Origin: an uncultured Curvibacter sp.
GTDB lineage: Bacteria; Pseudomonadota; Gammaproteobacteria; Burkholderiales; Burkholderiaceae_C
Direction of reading: 5' to 3'
DNA length: 64,000 nt
Assembly (NCBI GenBank): GCA_903828535.1
Contig: CAIKMN010000011.1
Coordinates: 1 to 64,000, forward strand
Shown here: positions 46,877-55,604 of the stretch, piece by piece
Position numbering within the stretch: position 1 is the first letter of the stretch
Layout of the letters: the number at the start of each line of letters is the position of its first letter
The notes under the pieces: model-generated
Databases searched by the model: none
What the model saw: only the letters and a program-made list of their open reading frames with translations
What the model was told of the DNA's origin: nothing
Made by a program: the position numbers and the translations under genes

Positions 46877-47842
46877 ATGCCGTCCTCAGCACCCCCAGTG
46901 CCGCCTCCAATCAATCCAGTCAAAGCGCGGGCGCCACAGGTTCATCACTACGAGAACTTTCCGGTGGCCTCATGGCTTTGCCCTCCCCGGCTGCGGGCGC
47001 CCATTCGGGCCATTTATCACTTTGCCCGCACAGCCGACGATGTGGCCGACGAGGGCGATGCATCCCCTGAACAACGTTTGGGCCTTTTGCAGCAATTCAA
47101 GGCCGATTGGCACCAAGCGGTTGAAAATAAAAAAAGGGCCGGAGAACCCCCTTTCTCCCCGTCTCCTTCTCCTTCTCCTTCTCCTTCTCCTTCTCCTTCT
47201 CCTTCTCAATGGCCAGCGATATTCGACTCTCTGGCTGAAGCCAAAGTGGAGTGGCAATTGCCGCTCCAGTTGCTGGACGACCTGCTGGACGCATTTGTGC
47301 AAGACGTTTCCTGGACGGCCCAGCAACGAACCTACGCCAACAACGCCGAATTGCTCGATTACTGCGCTCGCTCCGCCAACCCCGTGGGTCGACTGTTGCT
47401 CCACCTCTGCGGCGTGCAAGACGCCTTGTCCTTGCGACAAAGTGACGCCATTTGCAGCGCCTTGCAACTCATTAATTTTTGGCAGGATTTGGGCCAAGAC
47501 CTGGCCCGGGGTCGCCACTATGTGCCCGATGACGCATTGGCCTTGGCCCAACTCAGTCGGGCTGATCTCTTGGAACAAGCCCAGCAAAAAAAAGCCTCCC
47601 CAGCGTTGAGGCACCTGATTCAGTTGCAGGTCGCTGCTGCCGTCAAGCTGATGCAGGCAGGCGCACCGCTGGCCCACCGAGTACCCGGGCGCATGGGTTG
47701 GGAGCTTCGGGCCGTGGTGCAAGGGGGGCTTCAAATCGCCCGTCGCCTCGAAGCGGGTCGCTTTGACACGTTGGCAAACCGCCCCAAGCTCGGGAAAGCC
47801 GATGCATTGGTCATTTTCTGGCGCACAATCTGGCCCCGATGA
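46877..47842 (+). CDS. hpnC: Squalene synthase HpnC (hydroxysqualene synthase)
   Basis: A 321-residue trans-isoprenyl diphosphate synthase of the squalene/phytoene synthase fold; HpnC turns presqualene diphosphate into hydroxysqualene. The first Asp-rich motif is ARTADDVADEGD (about 51-62) and the second FWQDLGQDLARGRHYVP (about 205-220). A Ser-Pro repeat (about residues 96-111), encoded by a TCTCCT hexamer array, is inserted in a loop and is absent from typical relatives. I start at ATG 46877; a 46823 start would add 18 residues from the tRNA-Leu side. The gene overlaps hpnD by 4 bases. Confidence 0.93.
   Translation: MPSSAPPVPPPINPVKARAPQVHHYENFPVASWLCPPRLRAPIRAIYHFARTADDVADEGDASPEQRLGLLQQFKADWHQAVENKKRAGEPPFSPSPSPSPSPSPSPSPSQWPAIFDSLAEAKVEWQLPLQLLDDLLDAFVQDVSWTAQQRTYANNAELLDYCARSANPVGRLLLHLCGVQDALSLRQSDAICSALQLINFWQDLGQDLARGRHYVPDDALALAQLSRADLLEQAQQKKASPALRHLIQLQVAAAVKLMQAGAPLAHRVPGRMGWELRAVVQGGLQIARRLEAGRFDTLANRPKLGKADALVIFWRTIWPR
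47162..47207 (+). repeat. Hexanucleotide TCTCCT tandem repeat within hpnC
   Basis: About 7.7 copies of TCTCCT in frame, encoding alternating Ser and Pro. Because the unit is six bases, copy-number change would alter length but not frame. Confidence 0.95.
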
Positions 47843-48705
47843 ATCCAGAAACCTACGTCCAAGAGAAGGCGGCCGCCTCGGGCAGCAGCTTTTATTACGC
47901 CTTTTTGTTTTTGCCGCCCCCGCAGCGCGCGGCCATCACCGCGTTCTATGCTTTCTGCCGCGAAGTCGACGATGCAGTGGACGAAGTGAGCGAGGCCTCT
48001 GTCGCGCAGGCCAAATTGGCGTGGTGGCGCACCGAGGTGGCGCGGGCTTTTTCGCAGACCCAGTCAACTGACGGTCTGGCCGCCAAGGCCAGTCACCCGG
48101 TGCTCAAAGCCCTTCTCCCCCATGCTGCCACCTACAGTATTGAGGCGCATCATCTGCAATCCATCATCGACGGCTGCCAGATGGACCTCGATCAAACCCG
48201 GTACTTGGACTACGCCGGTCTGGCACGCTACTGCCACTTGGTGGCCGGTGTGGTGGGCGAGGTCGCGGCGCGGATTTTTGGTCAAACCCAAGCGCAAACC
48301 ACCGCTTATGCACACCAACTCGGTCAAGCGTTGCAGCTGACCAACATCTTGCGGGATGTGGGTGAGGATGCGATGCGTGGCCGCATTTACCTGCCCATCG
48401 AAGACTTGCAGCGTTTTGATGTCAAGGCCCACGAAATTCTGCAGCGCATAGACTCGCCCCGGTTTCAGGCCCTGATGGCCTTTGAGGCCGAGCGGGCTCA
48501 AAAGCTGTATGACGCTGCGCTGGCCTTGCTGCCCACCGCAGACCGCAGAGCGCAAAAACCCGGCCTGATGATGGCCAGCATCTACCGCAACCTGTTGAAT
48601 GAAATTCAGGCCAGTCAATTCCAAGTGCTGCACCAACGCATTGCGTTGACGCCGCTTCGAAAATTTTGGCTTGCCTGGAAAGTGCAGGCCTTGGGTCGGC
48701 TTTGA
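47839..48705 (+). CDS. hpnD: Presqualene diphosphate synthase HpnD
   Basis: A 288-residue enzyme of the squalene/phytoene synthase family that condenses two farnesyl diphosphates to presqualene diphosphate. The motifs are CREVDDAVDE (Asp44, Asp45, Asp48) and LTNILRDVGEDAMRGRIYLP (about 170-189). Its ATG overlaps the hpnC stop (ATGA), and its TGA overlaps the likely TTG start of hpnE. It forms the hpnCDE squalene operon. Confidence 0.94.
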   Translation: MNPETYVQEKAAASGSSFYYAFLFLPPPQRAAITAFYAFCREVDDAVDEVSEASVAQAKLAWWRTEVARAFSQTQSTDGLAAKASHPVLKALLPHAATYSIEAHHLQSIIDGCQMDLDQTRYLDYAGLARYCHLVAGVVGEVAARIFGQTQAQTTAYAHQLGQALQLTNILRDVGEDAMRGRIYLPIEDLQRFDVKAHEILQRIDSPRFQALMAFEAERAQKLYDAALALLPTADRRAQKPGLMMASIYRNLLNEIQASQFQVLHQRIALTPLRKFWLAWKVQALGRL

Positions 48706-50141
48706 AAGCCCCTCAAATTCTGATCATCGGCGGGGGTTGGGCCGGGCTGGCTGCGGCCCTCACCGCAACCGCTTGCGGGGCCCAAGTCAGCGTTTGGGAA
48801 ATGGCGCCTCGATTGGGCGGACGCGCCAAGTCTTTCATCACCGCAGAGGGCCTTGAGCGAGACAACGGACAGCACTTGTTGATCGGGGCTTACACCGAAT
48901 GCCTGCGCTTGATGCGCTGGGTCGGCTTGTCACCTGAAGAGGTGCTTGTGCGCACCCCCCTGGATTTGCGTTTGGCTAGCGGCGCGGGCTTTTATTTGCC
49001 CAACTCGGTTAGGGGCCCACTCCAATTGCTTGCGGGGTTATGCGCTTCAGGACAGGGACCGGGCGCGCAAGCCTGGCGTCTCAAAGAGCGCTGGCAATTG
49101 TTACGAGTCAGCTGGGGCTGGCAGCGTCAAAAATGGCGGTGCCCCGAAGACCAAAGCGTGGCCGATTTGTGCGCCTCATTGCCGCCCAAAATCATCCGAG
49201 ACCTGATCGAGCCGCTGTGCGTTTCGGCCTTGAACACCCCCATCGCACAGGCCAGTGGACAGGTTTTTTTGCGGGTGCTTCAAGAAGCGTTGTGGGGGGG
49301 CGTTGGCGCCAGTGACCTGCTGATTCCCAAAGTGCCTTTGAGTGTGCTGTGGCCGGCCGCCGCGATCCATTGGTTAGAACAACACGGGGCCGAGGTGCAC
49401 ACCCATCGACGCGCTTTGAGCCTCCTTCGAGCTGGCGAAGTCAGCGCAAGCCAAGGGAGTTCTGGTGGCTTAGGGCCATGGCAGGTGAGAAGCACGGTGG
49501 GTGACCAGCACCTTGAGCAAAATTTTGACCAGGTCATCTTGGCCTGTCCGCCCCAAGAGGCTGCCCGGTTGCTACCGCAAGGTCTGAACCCCGCTTGGCA
49601 GACATCAGCGCAGGCGCTGCGTTACGAGGCCATCGCCACGGTTTATTTACAAGTCGAGGGCGTGCCCCATGGGAAGGCTGTTTTGCCAAGGCCGATGATG
49701 GCTTTGCGCACCAGTGACCAAGCACCCGCCCAATTCATCTTTGACAGAGGGCCACTGGGTGCTCCCCCCGGGGAATTGGCTCTGGTGGTCAGCGCCTGTT
49801 CGGCCATGGACCGAGAGTCCTTGACGCTAGCGGTGCTCAATCAAGCCCAGCAACTGCTGGGCAGCGATGCTGTCCTATCGCTATCGCCAAATGGGGATCT
49901 CGCCACGCATTCCAATCAGGCCACTCGCCCAATATTGACTGGTTTAAATTTGCGCCCAGTGCACACCTTAATTGAAAAGCGCGCCACCTTCGCTTGCACG
50001 CCCGGATTGAAGCGCCCCAGCATGGCCGTCGGCCCTCAGCTGTGGGCCTGTGGCGATTATGTGGAAGGCCCCTTTCCCGCCACGCTCGAAGGCGCGGTGC
50101 GCAGCGGCGTGGCGGCAGCAGAGCAGGCCCTCAAACGCTAA
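48702..50141 (+). CDS. hpnE: Hydroxysqualene dehydroxylase HpnE
   Basis: A 479-residue FAD-dependent amine-oxidase-fold enzyme that reduces hydroxysqualene to squalene. Dinucleotide-binding ILIIGGGWAGLAAALTA lies at the N-terminus, followed by PRLGGRAKSF and a C-terminal CGDYVEGPFPATLEGAVRSG FAD block. No ATG fits; a TTG at 48702 (TTGA overlapping the hpnD stop) starts just before the Rossmann strand and is my choice, whereas a frame open back to 48666 has only non-homologous residues. No squalene-hopene cyclase is within the window. Confidence 0.9.
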   Translation: MKAPQILIIGGGWAGLAAALTATACGAQVSVWEMAPRLGGRAKSFITAEGLERDNGQHLLIGAYTECLRLMRWVGLSPEEVLVRTPLDLRLASGAGFYLPNSVRGPLQLLAGLCASGQGPGAQAWRLKERWQLLRVSWGWQRQKWRCPEDQSVADLCASLPPKIIRDLIEPLCVSALNTPIAQASGQVFLRVLQEALWGGVGASDLLIPKVPLSVLWPAAAIHWLEQHGAEVHTHRRALSLLRAGEVSASQGSSGGLGPWQVRSTVGDQHLEQNFDQVILACPPQEAARLLPQGLNPAWQTSAQALRYEAIATVYLQVEGVPHGKAVLPRPMMALRTSDQAPAQFIFDRGPLGAPPGELALVVSACSAMDRESLTLAVLNQAQQLLGSDAVLSLSPNGDLATHSNQATRPILTGLNLRPVHTLIEKRATFACTPGLKRPSMAVGPQLWACGDYVEGPFPATLEGAVRSGVAAAEQALKR

Positions 50142-50162
50142 GGCCTGCAAGCCAGCCACCTG

Positions 50163-50975
50163 TTAATACAGGGCTGAAATCAACTCGCACAACTGGGTCA
50201 AATTTGACAACATCAGGTGCGGAGGCAGCGCCTCAGGCGCTGGCCGAGGCGCGCCCAAAACCGCTTGCGCGCTCGCAGGCCAGTCTTTTCCCTCGCGGTT
50301 CAGCCAGACGGCGGACATGCCCGCCAGCAGCGCACCCACCACATCCAGATGTGCATCATCTCCCACGTGCAAGACCTGTTCACAAGTCAATCCTTGAGAG
50401 GCGGCCGCCATTTGGAAAAACCGGGGATCGGGCTTGGCACAGCCTGCCAAATGCGCGCTAAAGTTGGCCTTAAAGAAATGGCCGCAACCAATCGCATGCA
50501 CATCGGCATTGCCATTGGACAAGGACACCAAGGGGAAGCGCGCCGACAAAAAAGTCAGGCAGTCCAAGGCGTCGTCGTAAAAATCAACTTGTTGACGCGC
50601 TTGGTAAAAAACCTGGTGCGCTGTTTCGGTCAAAGCCGCGCTGCGTGATTCGTCGTGCCCGGTCTGCAACAACGCCAAGCGAATGGCTTCACGGCGCATA
50701 CCGCCAAGATCGTGTCGCAAATCAGGTCGGTTTTGTTGGACTTGGTCGCGCAAGGTTCGCAACGACTCTGGTTTTGGGAACTGCTCGGCGGTGGCCGGCG
50801 CATGCGCTTTGAACCATTCCAGCAAAGCCTGTTCTGCCCGGGTAATGGTCGGCCAAACGGGCCAAAGGGTGTCGTCCAAGTCGAAGGAAATGGCACGGAT
50901 TTTCTGCCAATCGATCGGCGTGGCTGAAGACTTGGCGGGCGTCGGGGTGTTATTTTCAGAAGGTGAGGGGGTCAT
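50163..50975 (-). CDS. HAD-superfamily hydrolase (subfamily IA)
   Basis: A 270-residue phosphatase-like protein. Motif I ISFDLDDTLWP has Asp32 and Asp34, motif II lies in LVSLSNGNAD, and motif III/IV include KPDPRFF and HVGDDAHLDVVGALLAGM. The helical cap (about 50-130) fits group IA. The first 20 residues are a Ser/Thr/Pro-rich tail. The substrate is not predictable; candidates are phosphoglycolate- or nucleotide-type phosphatases. It is convergent with hpnE and divergent from hemH. Confidence 0.85.
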   Translation of the reverse strand: MTPSPSENNTPTPAKSSATPIDWQKIRAISFDLDDTLWPVWPTITRAEQALLEWFKAHAPATAEQFPKPESLRTLRDQVQQNRPDLRHDLGGMRREAIRLALLQTGHDESRSAALTETAHQVFYQARQQVDFYDDALDCLTFLSARFPLVSLSNGNADVHAIGCGHFFKANFSAHLAGCAKPDPRFFQMAAASQGLTCEQVLHVGDDAHLDVVGALLAGMSAVWLNREGKDWPASAQAVLGAPRPAPEALPPHLMLSNLTQLCELISALY

Positions 50976-51026
50976 GGAACGAAAGAATAGCGCAGAGCGC
51001 CGTTGGCTTGGTTAAACTGCCCGTCC

Positions 51027-52142
51027 ATGTCATTGCCATTTCAAACAGAACCCCCTTTTCAGCATGGCCAAGTGCCCAAGACCGGCCTCCTTTGGTGCAA
51101 TTTGGGCACGCCTCAAGCGCCCACCGCCTCCGCTTTGCGCCGGTATTTGTCGCAGTTTTTGAGCGACACCCGCTTGGTAGAAATTCCCCGTTTGGTTTGG
51201 CTGCCGATTCTGCACGGCATCATTTTGCGGGTTCGTCCCGCCAAATCGGCGGCTAAGTACGCCAGCATTTGGACCGATCAAGGTTCACCACTCAAAGTTT
51301 GGACCGAACGCCAAGCCGAGGCCCTCTCCACCCGTTTGGCCCAAATGGGTCATCACTTGGCGGTGCGGTTCGCCATGCGCTATGGCCAGCCCTCGATTGC
51401 CAGCCAACTCGACGCCCTAAAAGCAGAAGGCGTGAAGCGCGTGTTGGTGCTGTCGGCCTACCCGCAGTACTCTGGCACCACCACCGCTTCGGTGTTTGAC
51501 GACATTGCCCATTGGGGGCTGAAGCAACGCGTGTTGCCCGAGTTCCGTTTCGTCAACCACTACCACGACGATGCGGGCTACATCGAGGCGCTGGCCCAAC
51601 GCGTGGAGGCGCATTGGGCCGCTCACGGTCAGCCTGAGCAATTGGTGCTGAGCTTTCACGGTGTGCCCGAGCGCACCCTGCATCTGGGTGACCCCTATCA
51701 CTGCGAGTGCTACAAAACCGCCCGCTTACTGCGCGAGCGATTGGGTCTGAACCCAGACCAAATGAAAGTGACCTTTCAATCGCGCTTTGGCAAAGCCAAG
51801 TGGTTGGAGCCCTACACCGAACCCACCCTGATCGCCTTGGGTCAAAGTGGCGTCAAGCGGGTCGATGTCATGTGCCCCGGTTTTGTCAGCGATTGCTTGG
51901 AAACTTTGGAAGAAATTGACCAAGAAGTGCGCGAGGCCTTTTTGCATGCCGGCGGTCAAACGTTTCACTACATCCCTTGCCTGAACGACAGCCCCGCTTG
52001 GATTGACGCCTTGAGCCAAGTGGCGCTGCAACACATGAGCGGCTGGGAGACGCAAAACCCATCCACGGCGCAAGCGCAAGCGAAATCGCAAGCACTTTCG
52101 CAATCACGCGAGTTGGCCTTGGCTTTGGGCGCGAAGAACTAA
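51027..52142 (+). CDS. hemH: Ferrochelatase
   Basis: A 371-residue enzyme that inserts Fe(II) into protoporphyrin IX at the end of haem synthesis. GLLWCNLGTPQAPT starts the fold; the metal-binding His is in LVLSFHGVPERTL; and CPGFVSDCLETLEEI (about 273-287) carries the second conserved site. I start at ATG 51027; an upstream TTG-type start at 51003 adds 8 poorly conserved residues. The Gln/Ala/Ser-rich C-terminal tail is beyond the core. Convergent with livF. Confidence 0.96.
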   Translation: MSLPFQTEPPFQHGQVPKTGLLWCNLGTPQAPTASALRRYLSQFLSDTRLVEIPRLVWLPILHGIILRVRPAKSAAKYASIWTDQGSPLKVWTERQAEALSTRLAQMGHHLAVRFAMRYGQPSIASQLDALKAEGVKRVLVLSAYPQYSGTTTASVFDDIAHWGLKQRVLPEFRFVNHYHDDAGYIEALAQRVEAHWAAHGQPEQLVLSFHGVPERTLHLGDPYHCECYKTARLLRERLGLNPDQMKVTFQSRFGKAKWLEPYTEPTLIALGQSGVKRVDVMCPGFVSDCLETLEEIDQEVREAFLHAGGQTFHYIPCLNDSPAWIDALSQVALQHMSGWETQNPSTAQAQAKSQALSQSRELALALGAKN

Positions 52143-52173
52143 AAGCAAAACCAAGGGCCAGGTCCAGCAAGGG

Positions 52174-52193
52174 AAAAGGCAACGCGTGTTGCC
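52174..52193 (-). terminator. Terminator after the liv operon
   Basis: On the minus strand, GGCAAC-ACGC-GTTGCC forms a perfect 6-bp stem followed by TTTT. It lies 8-27 bases after the livF stop in the hemH-livF gap. Confidence 0.6.
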
Positions 52194-52200
52194 CAATGAC

Positions 52201-52905
52201 CTACCGGGTGACGCCCAACAAGCGGTCCAGCACCTCGGGTTGAGCCCTGAGGTTTTGCGCCGTATCGGCGTGCACGACATTGCCATGATCGAGCACGACG
52301 GCGGTGTCTGATATCGCCAAAATGGCCTGTGGATGTTGCTCCACGATGATGGCGCTTAAACCCTCTTCGCGGGTGATTCGACGCACCGCCTTCAGCAACT
52401 CTTCCACGATGATGGGGGCCAAACCTTCTAGGGGTTCATCCAACAGCAAGAGTTTCGGGTTCACCACCAAGGCGCGCCCCATCGCCAGCATTTGTTGCTC
52501 GCCACCAGACAACTGGGTTCCCAAATTGCTTTTGCGTTCGGCCAAACGCGGGAACAGGTCGTAAACGCGCTCAGGGGTCCATGGACCAGGTCGGGCCACG
52601 GCGGTGAGGTTTTCATGAACCGTCAAGGACTTGAAGATGTTCCGCTCTTGGGGTACCCAGCCAATGCCCGCAGCGGCCCGCTCAAAGGGCTTCAAGGTGT
52701 TCAAAGGCCTTCCACCCAAACGGATGCGGCCACCATGCTGTCGCGTTGCGCCCGCCAGGGTGTTGATGAAGGTGGTTTTGCCCGTGCCATTGCGGCCCAG
52801 CAAAGCCAATGTTTCGCCTTCATTCAAACGCAACGAGATGTCGTTCAGCACAACGGCTTCGCCGTAACCTGCGCTCAAGTTTTCGACATTCAGCAACTCA
52901 GCCAT
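52201..52905 (-). CDS. livF: Branched-chain amino-acid-type ABC transporter ATPase LivF
   Basis: A 234-residue ABC ATPase. Walker A LLGRNGTGKTTFINTL lies near 38-53, the signature LSGGEQQMLAMGRAL near 136-150, and Walker B LLLLDEPLEGLAP next. ATG 52905 (MAELLNVENLSAGYGEAVV) is chosen; the frame runs to 52953 inside livG. It overlaps the livG stop by 8 bases. LivF and LivG energise the LivHM channel. Confidence 0.92.
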   Translation of the reverse strand: MAELLNVENLSAGYGEAVVLNDISLRLNEGETLALLGRNGTGKTTFINTLAGATRQHGGRIRLGGRPLNTLKPFERAAAGIGWVPQERNIFKSLTVHENLTAVARPGPWTPERVYDLFPRLAERKSNLGTQLSGGEQQMLAMGRALVVNPKLLLLDEPLEGLAPIIVEELLKAVRRITREEGLSAIIVEQHPQAILAISDTAVVLDHGNVVHADTAQNLRAQPEVLDRLLGVTR

Positions 52906-53671
52906 GGGCGTTCTCCCCGTGTCCCAAATACACCGCCTTGACTTGAGGGTCATTGGCGATTTCTTCAGGCGCCCCTTCGGTCAACAAGGTGCCATTCACC
53001 AGCACCGTCATGCGGGTGGCAAAGCTGAATACCAAATCCATGTCGTGCTCGATCAACAACACCGAAACATCTTCTGGCAAAGCGCCCACCGTGTTCAACA
53101 ACTCGTCACGCTCGCCAGCAGGCACGCCAGCCACGGGTTCATCCAACAACAAAACTTTGGGTTCGCAGGCCAAAGCGATGGCAATTTCAAGCAAACGCCG
53201 TTTGCCATAAGCCATCACGCGGGTGGGCGTGTTGGCCACATCGGTCAAATGAAACTGGCTCAACAAAGCCTCGCAGCGAGCGGCCACTTCAGCGGGCTGA
53301 CCCAAGGGCTGCCACCACTTCGAGCCCAAGCCCAAGTGCTGAGACACCACCAAGGCCAAAGTTTGCAGCGGTGTCATGCTGTCAAACAACTGGTTGATCT
53401 GGAAAGTGCGCACCAAGCCCCGACGCACGCGCAAATGCGGTGCCAAATCCGTGATGTCTTGTCCCAACAAAGCGATTCGGCCGGAAGTGGGCGTCAGTAC
53501 GCCCGTCAACTGGTTGATGAGCGTGGTTTTGCCGGCGCCATTGGGGCCAATCAGGGCATGGCGAGCGCCTTTTTTTAAATCCAGGCTGACGTTGTTGGTG
53601 GCCGTGATGCCGCCAAACTTCATCACCAAGTTTTGAGCCGACAAAACAATGGGGTCGTTGTCCAGGTTCAT
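52898..53671 (-). CDS. livG: Branched-chain amino-acid-type ABC transporter ATPase LivG
   Basis: A 257-residue ABC ATPase. Walker A LIGPNGAGKTTLINQLTG lies near 40-57 and Walker B LLLDEPVAGVP near 175; the signature region reads MAYGKRRLLEIAIALA, which is the LivG form rather than LSGGQ. ATG 53671 overlaps the livM stop as ATGA. The C-terminal BCA_ABC_TP_C-like tail (PQVKAVYLGHG) is the LivG signature. Confidence 0.93.
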   Translation of the reverse strand: MNLDNDPIVLSAQNLVMKFGGITATNNVSLDLKKGARHALIGPNGAGKTTLINQLTGVLTPTSGRIALLGQDITDLAPHLRVRRGLVRTFQINQLFDSMTPLQTLALVVSQHLGLGSKWWQPLGQPAEVAARCEALLSQFHLTDVANTPTRVMAYGKRRLLEIAIALACEPKVLLLDEPVAGVPAGERDELLNTVGALPEDVSVLLIEHDMDLVFSFATRMTVLVNGTLLTEGAPEEIANDPQVKAVYLGHGENAHG

Positions 53672-54642
53672 GACCGCGCTCCAAACCATGTCCAAGGCTT
53701 GAACAAACGCTCACGACCGACCAAGGTCAGCAGGACCAAAATCAAACCAATCCAGAACATCCAGTACTGCGGCGTGATGGCCGACAGGCTGTCTTGCAGC
53801 AACTTGAAAACGATGGCCCCCAAGATGCCGCCATAAAGCCAGCCAACGCCGCCAATGACCAACATCAGCATGACGTCGGCGGAGCGGTCAAAGGCCAATA
53901 CATCGAGCGAGGCAAAGCCGGTGGTTTGGGACAACAAAGCCCCCGCAGCGCCGGCCACTGCTGCGGCCACGGTGTAGACCAAGGTCAGCCGCGAGTTGAC
54001 CGAAATGCCAATGGCCATGGCACGCAAGCGGTTATCGCGAATGGCTTTCAGGGTCGCGCCAAAAGGCGAATTCACCAACCGACGCATGAATAGAAACAGC
54101 ACCAAAGCCACAGAGATGGAATACCAAGCGGCCACTTGGCCCATCAAGTCAAAATCGAAGCGACCCAGCACAGGGCCCATCAAAACGCCTTGCAAGCCAT
54201 CGGTGCCCCCCGTGAGCCCATCGAATTTATTGGCGAGTTCCAACAAAATCAGGGCCGTACCCAAGGTGACCATCAAGCGGGTCAGGTCGGTGCCGCGCCA
54301 TATGGTGACGCTGGCAATGGCCCCCAGCACCGCGCACAAGACCATGGCCAAGGCCAAACCCAGCAGCGGATCCGGCAAGACCCATTTGGCAAACAAGGCG
54401 GCTGAATAGGCGCCAAAACCAAAAAAGGCCGCATGCCCCAAGGACACGATGCCGGTGTAACCCAGCACCAAATCCAAAGACATCGCAAACAAAGCGACGA
54501 TGGCAATTTCGTTGATCATCAGGGCTTTTTGTGGCAGCAACCAAGGCAGCACAAAGGCCGCGACCCAAATCAACAACTCCCAAATTTTGGGCTTGCTGGG
54601 TTGGAGCAAAGTAGATTGCAATGAAGGGGTGGCCATGGCCAT
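53668..54642 (-). CDS. livM: ABC transporter permease LivM
   Basis: A 324-residue permease with about eight to ten helices; MSLDLVLGYTGIVSLGHAAFFGFGAYSAALFA is the classic LivM motif, and GGVGWLYGGILGAIVFKLL is near the C-terminus. ATG 54642 shares a base with the livH stop; a second Met two codons later (54636) is an alternative. Partner of LivH. Confidence 0.92.
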   Translation of the reverse strand: MAMATPSLQSTLLQPSKPKIWELLIWVAAFVLPWLLPQKALMINEIAIVALFAMSLDLVLGYTGIVSLGHAAFFGFGAYSAALFAKWVLPDPLLGLALAMVLCAVLGAIASVTIWRGTDLTRLMVTLGTALILLELANKFDGLTGGTDGLQGVLMGPVLGRFDFDLMGQVAAWYSISVALVLFLFMRRLVNSPFGATLKAIRDNRLRAMAIGISVNSRLTLVYTVAAAVAGAAGALLSQTTGFASLDVLAFDRSADVMLMLVIGGVGWLYGGILGAIVFKLLQDSLSAITPQYWMFWIGLILVLLTLVGRERLFKPWTWFGARS

Positions 54643-55514
54643 CACTTGCCCCCTTGCCGCGAGAAAAGGCCTTGAGGACGCCACAACAAAATCACGATCA
54701 TCAACACATACACCGTGAAAGCGCCCATCTTGGGGATGTAGTATTTACCGGCCACATCGGCAATGCCCAAAAGCAAGGCGGCGAGCAAGGGGCCGGTGAT
54801 GGACGAAGTTCCGCCGACGGAAACCACAATCAAAAAGTAAATCATGTTTTTCAGGGGAAAGGTGGGGTCCAAACCCAGGACTTCGGCGCCCAAAGCGCCG
54901 CCCAAACCGGCCAAGCCAGAGCCCATGGCAAAGGTCAGCAAGAACACCACATTGACGTTAATGCCCAGGCCGGCGGCCACACGCGGGTCGTCCACCGCAG
55001 CGCGCAAGCGACTGCCAAAACGGGTCCGGGTCAAAATCAACTGCAAGACCACTGTCAACACCGCGCAGAGGCCGATGATGAACAAGCGGTAGTGCCCCAT
55101 TCCCAACATGAAGGCGCCCTCTCCCCACTCGGTCCGACCACTGAGCCATTCTGGAAGCTGCACATTTTGCTGGCTGGAGCCCATGAAATAATCCACCCCC
55201 GCCACCGCCATGAAAACCAAGCCAATAGAAAATAAAACTTGGTCTAAATGGGACTTGGTGTAGAGGGGCCGGTAGAGGGTGCGTTCGAGCACGGCCCCAA
55301 GCAAGGCGCTGAAAGCAAAGGCCAGCGGCAAACACGCTAAAAAAGGCAGGCCGAACCGCTGCAGGGCAATCACGGTGACGTAGCCCCCCGCCATGGCGAA
55401 AGCGCCGTGCGCCAGGTTGATGAAATTCATCAACCCCAGGGTCACCGCCAGCCCCACCGCCAAAATGAACAGCAGCATGCCGTAGGCGATGCCGTCAAAA
55501 AGAATGGTCAACAC
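54642..55514 (-). CDS. livH: ABC transporter permease LivH
   Basis: A 290-residue permease with about eight helices; GLAVTLGLMNFINLAHGAFAMAGGYV is the LivH signature, and GLGINVNVVFLLTFAMGSGLAGLGGALG is the conserved EAA-like region. The start is GTG 55514. Ninety bases separate it from livK; they contain a GGCCCA/TGGGCC inverted repeat but no gene. Confidence 0.92.
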   Translation of the reverse strand: MLTILFDGIAYGMLLFILAVGLAVTLGLMNFINLAHGAFAMAGGYVTVIALQRFGLPFLACLPLAFAFSALLGAVLERTLYRPLYTKSHLDQVLFSIGLVFMAVAGVDYFMGSSQQNVQLPEWLSGRTEWGEGAFMLGMGHYRLFIIGLCAVLTVVLQLILTRTRFGSRLRAAVDDPRVAAGLGINVNVVFLLTFAMGSGLAGLGGALGAEVLGLDPTFPLKNMIYFLIVVSVGGTSSITGPLLAALLLGIADVAGKYYIPKMGAFTVYVLMIVILLWRPQGLFSRQGGK

Positions 55515-55604
55515 AACAAACTAGCCTTTGGCCTGAACTTTCAATGAGCGGGAATGGATTGCCGACGTCGAGTGGGCCCAAATTAAAAAACCTGGGCCGG
55601 CATT

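Noticed and set aside
47162-47207. Phase-variable frameshift switch in hpnC
   Set aside because: The unit is 6 bp, so copy changes stay in frame and cannot switch the gene off; kept only as a length-variation finding.
48666-48701. Upstream TTG start for hpnE
   Set aside because: The extra 12 residues overlap hpnD and lie before the FAD-binding strand without homology; TTG 48702 overlapping the hpnD stop fits better.
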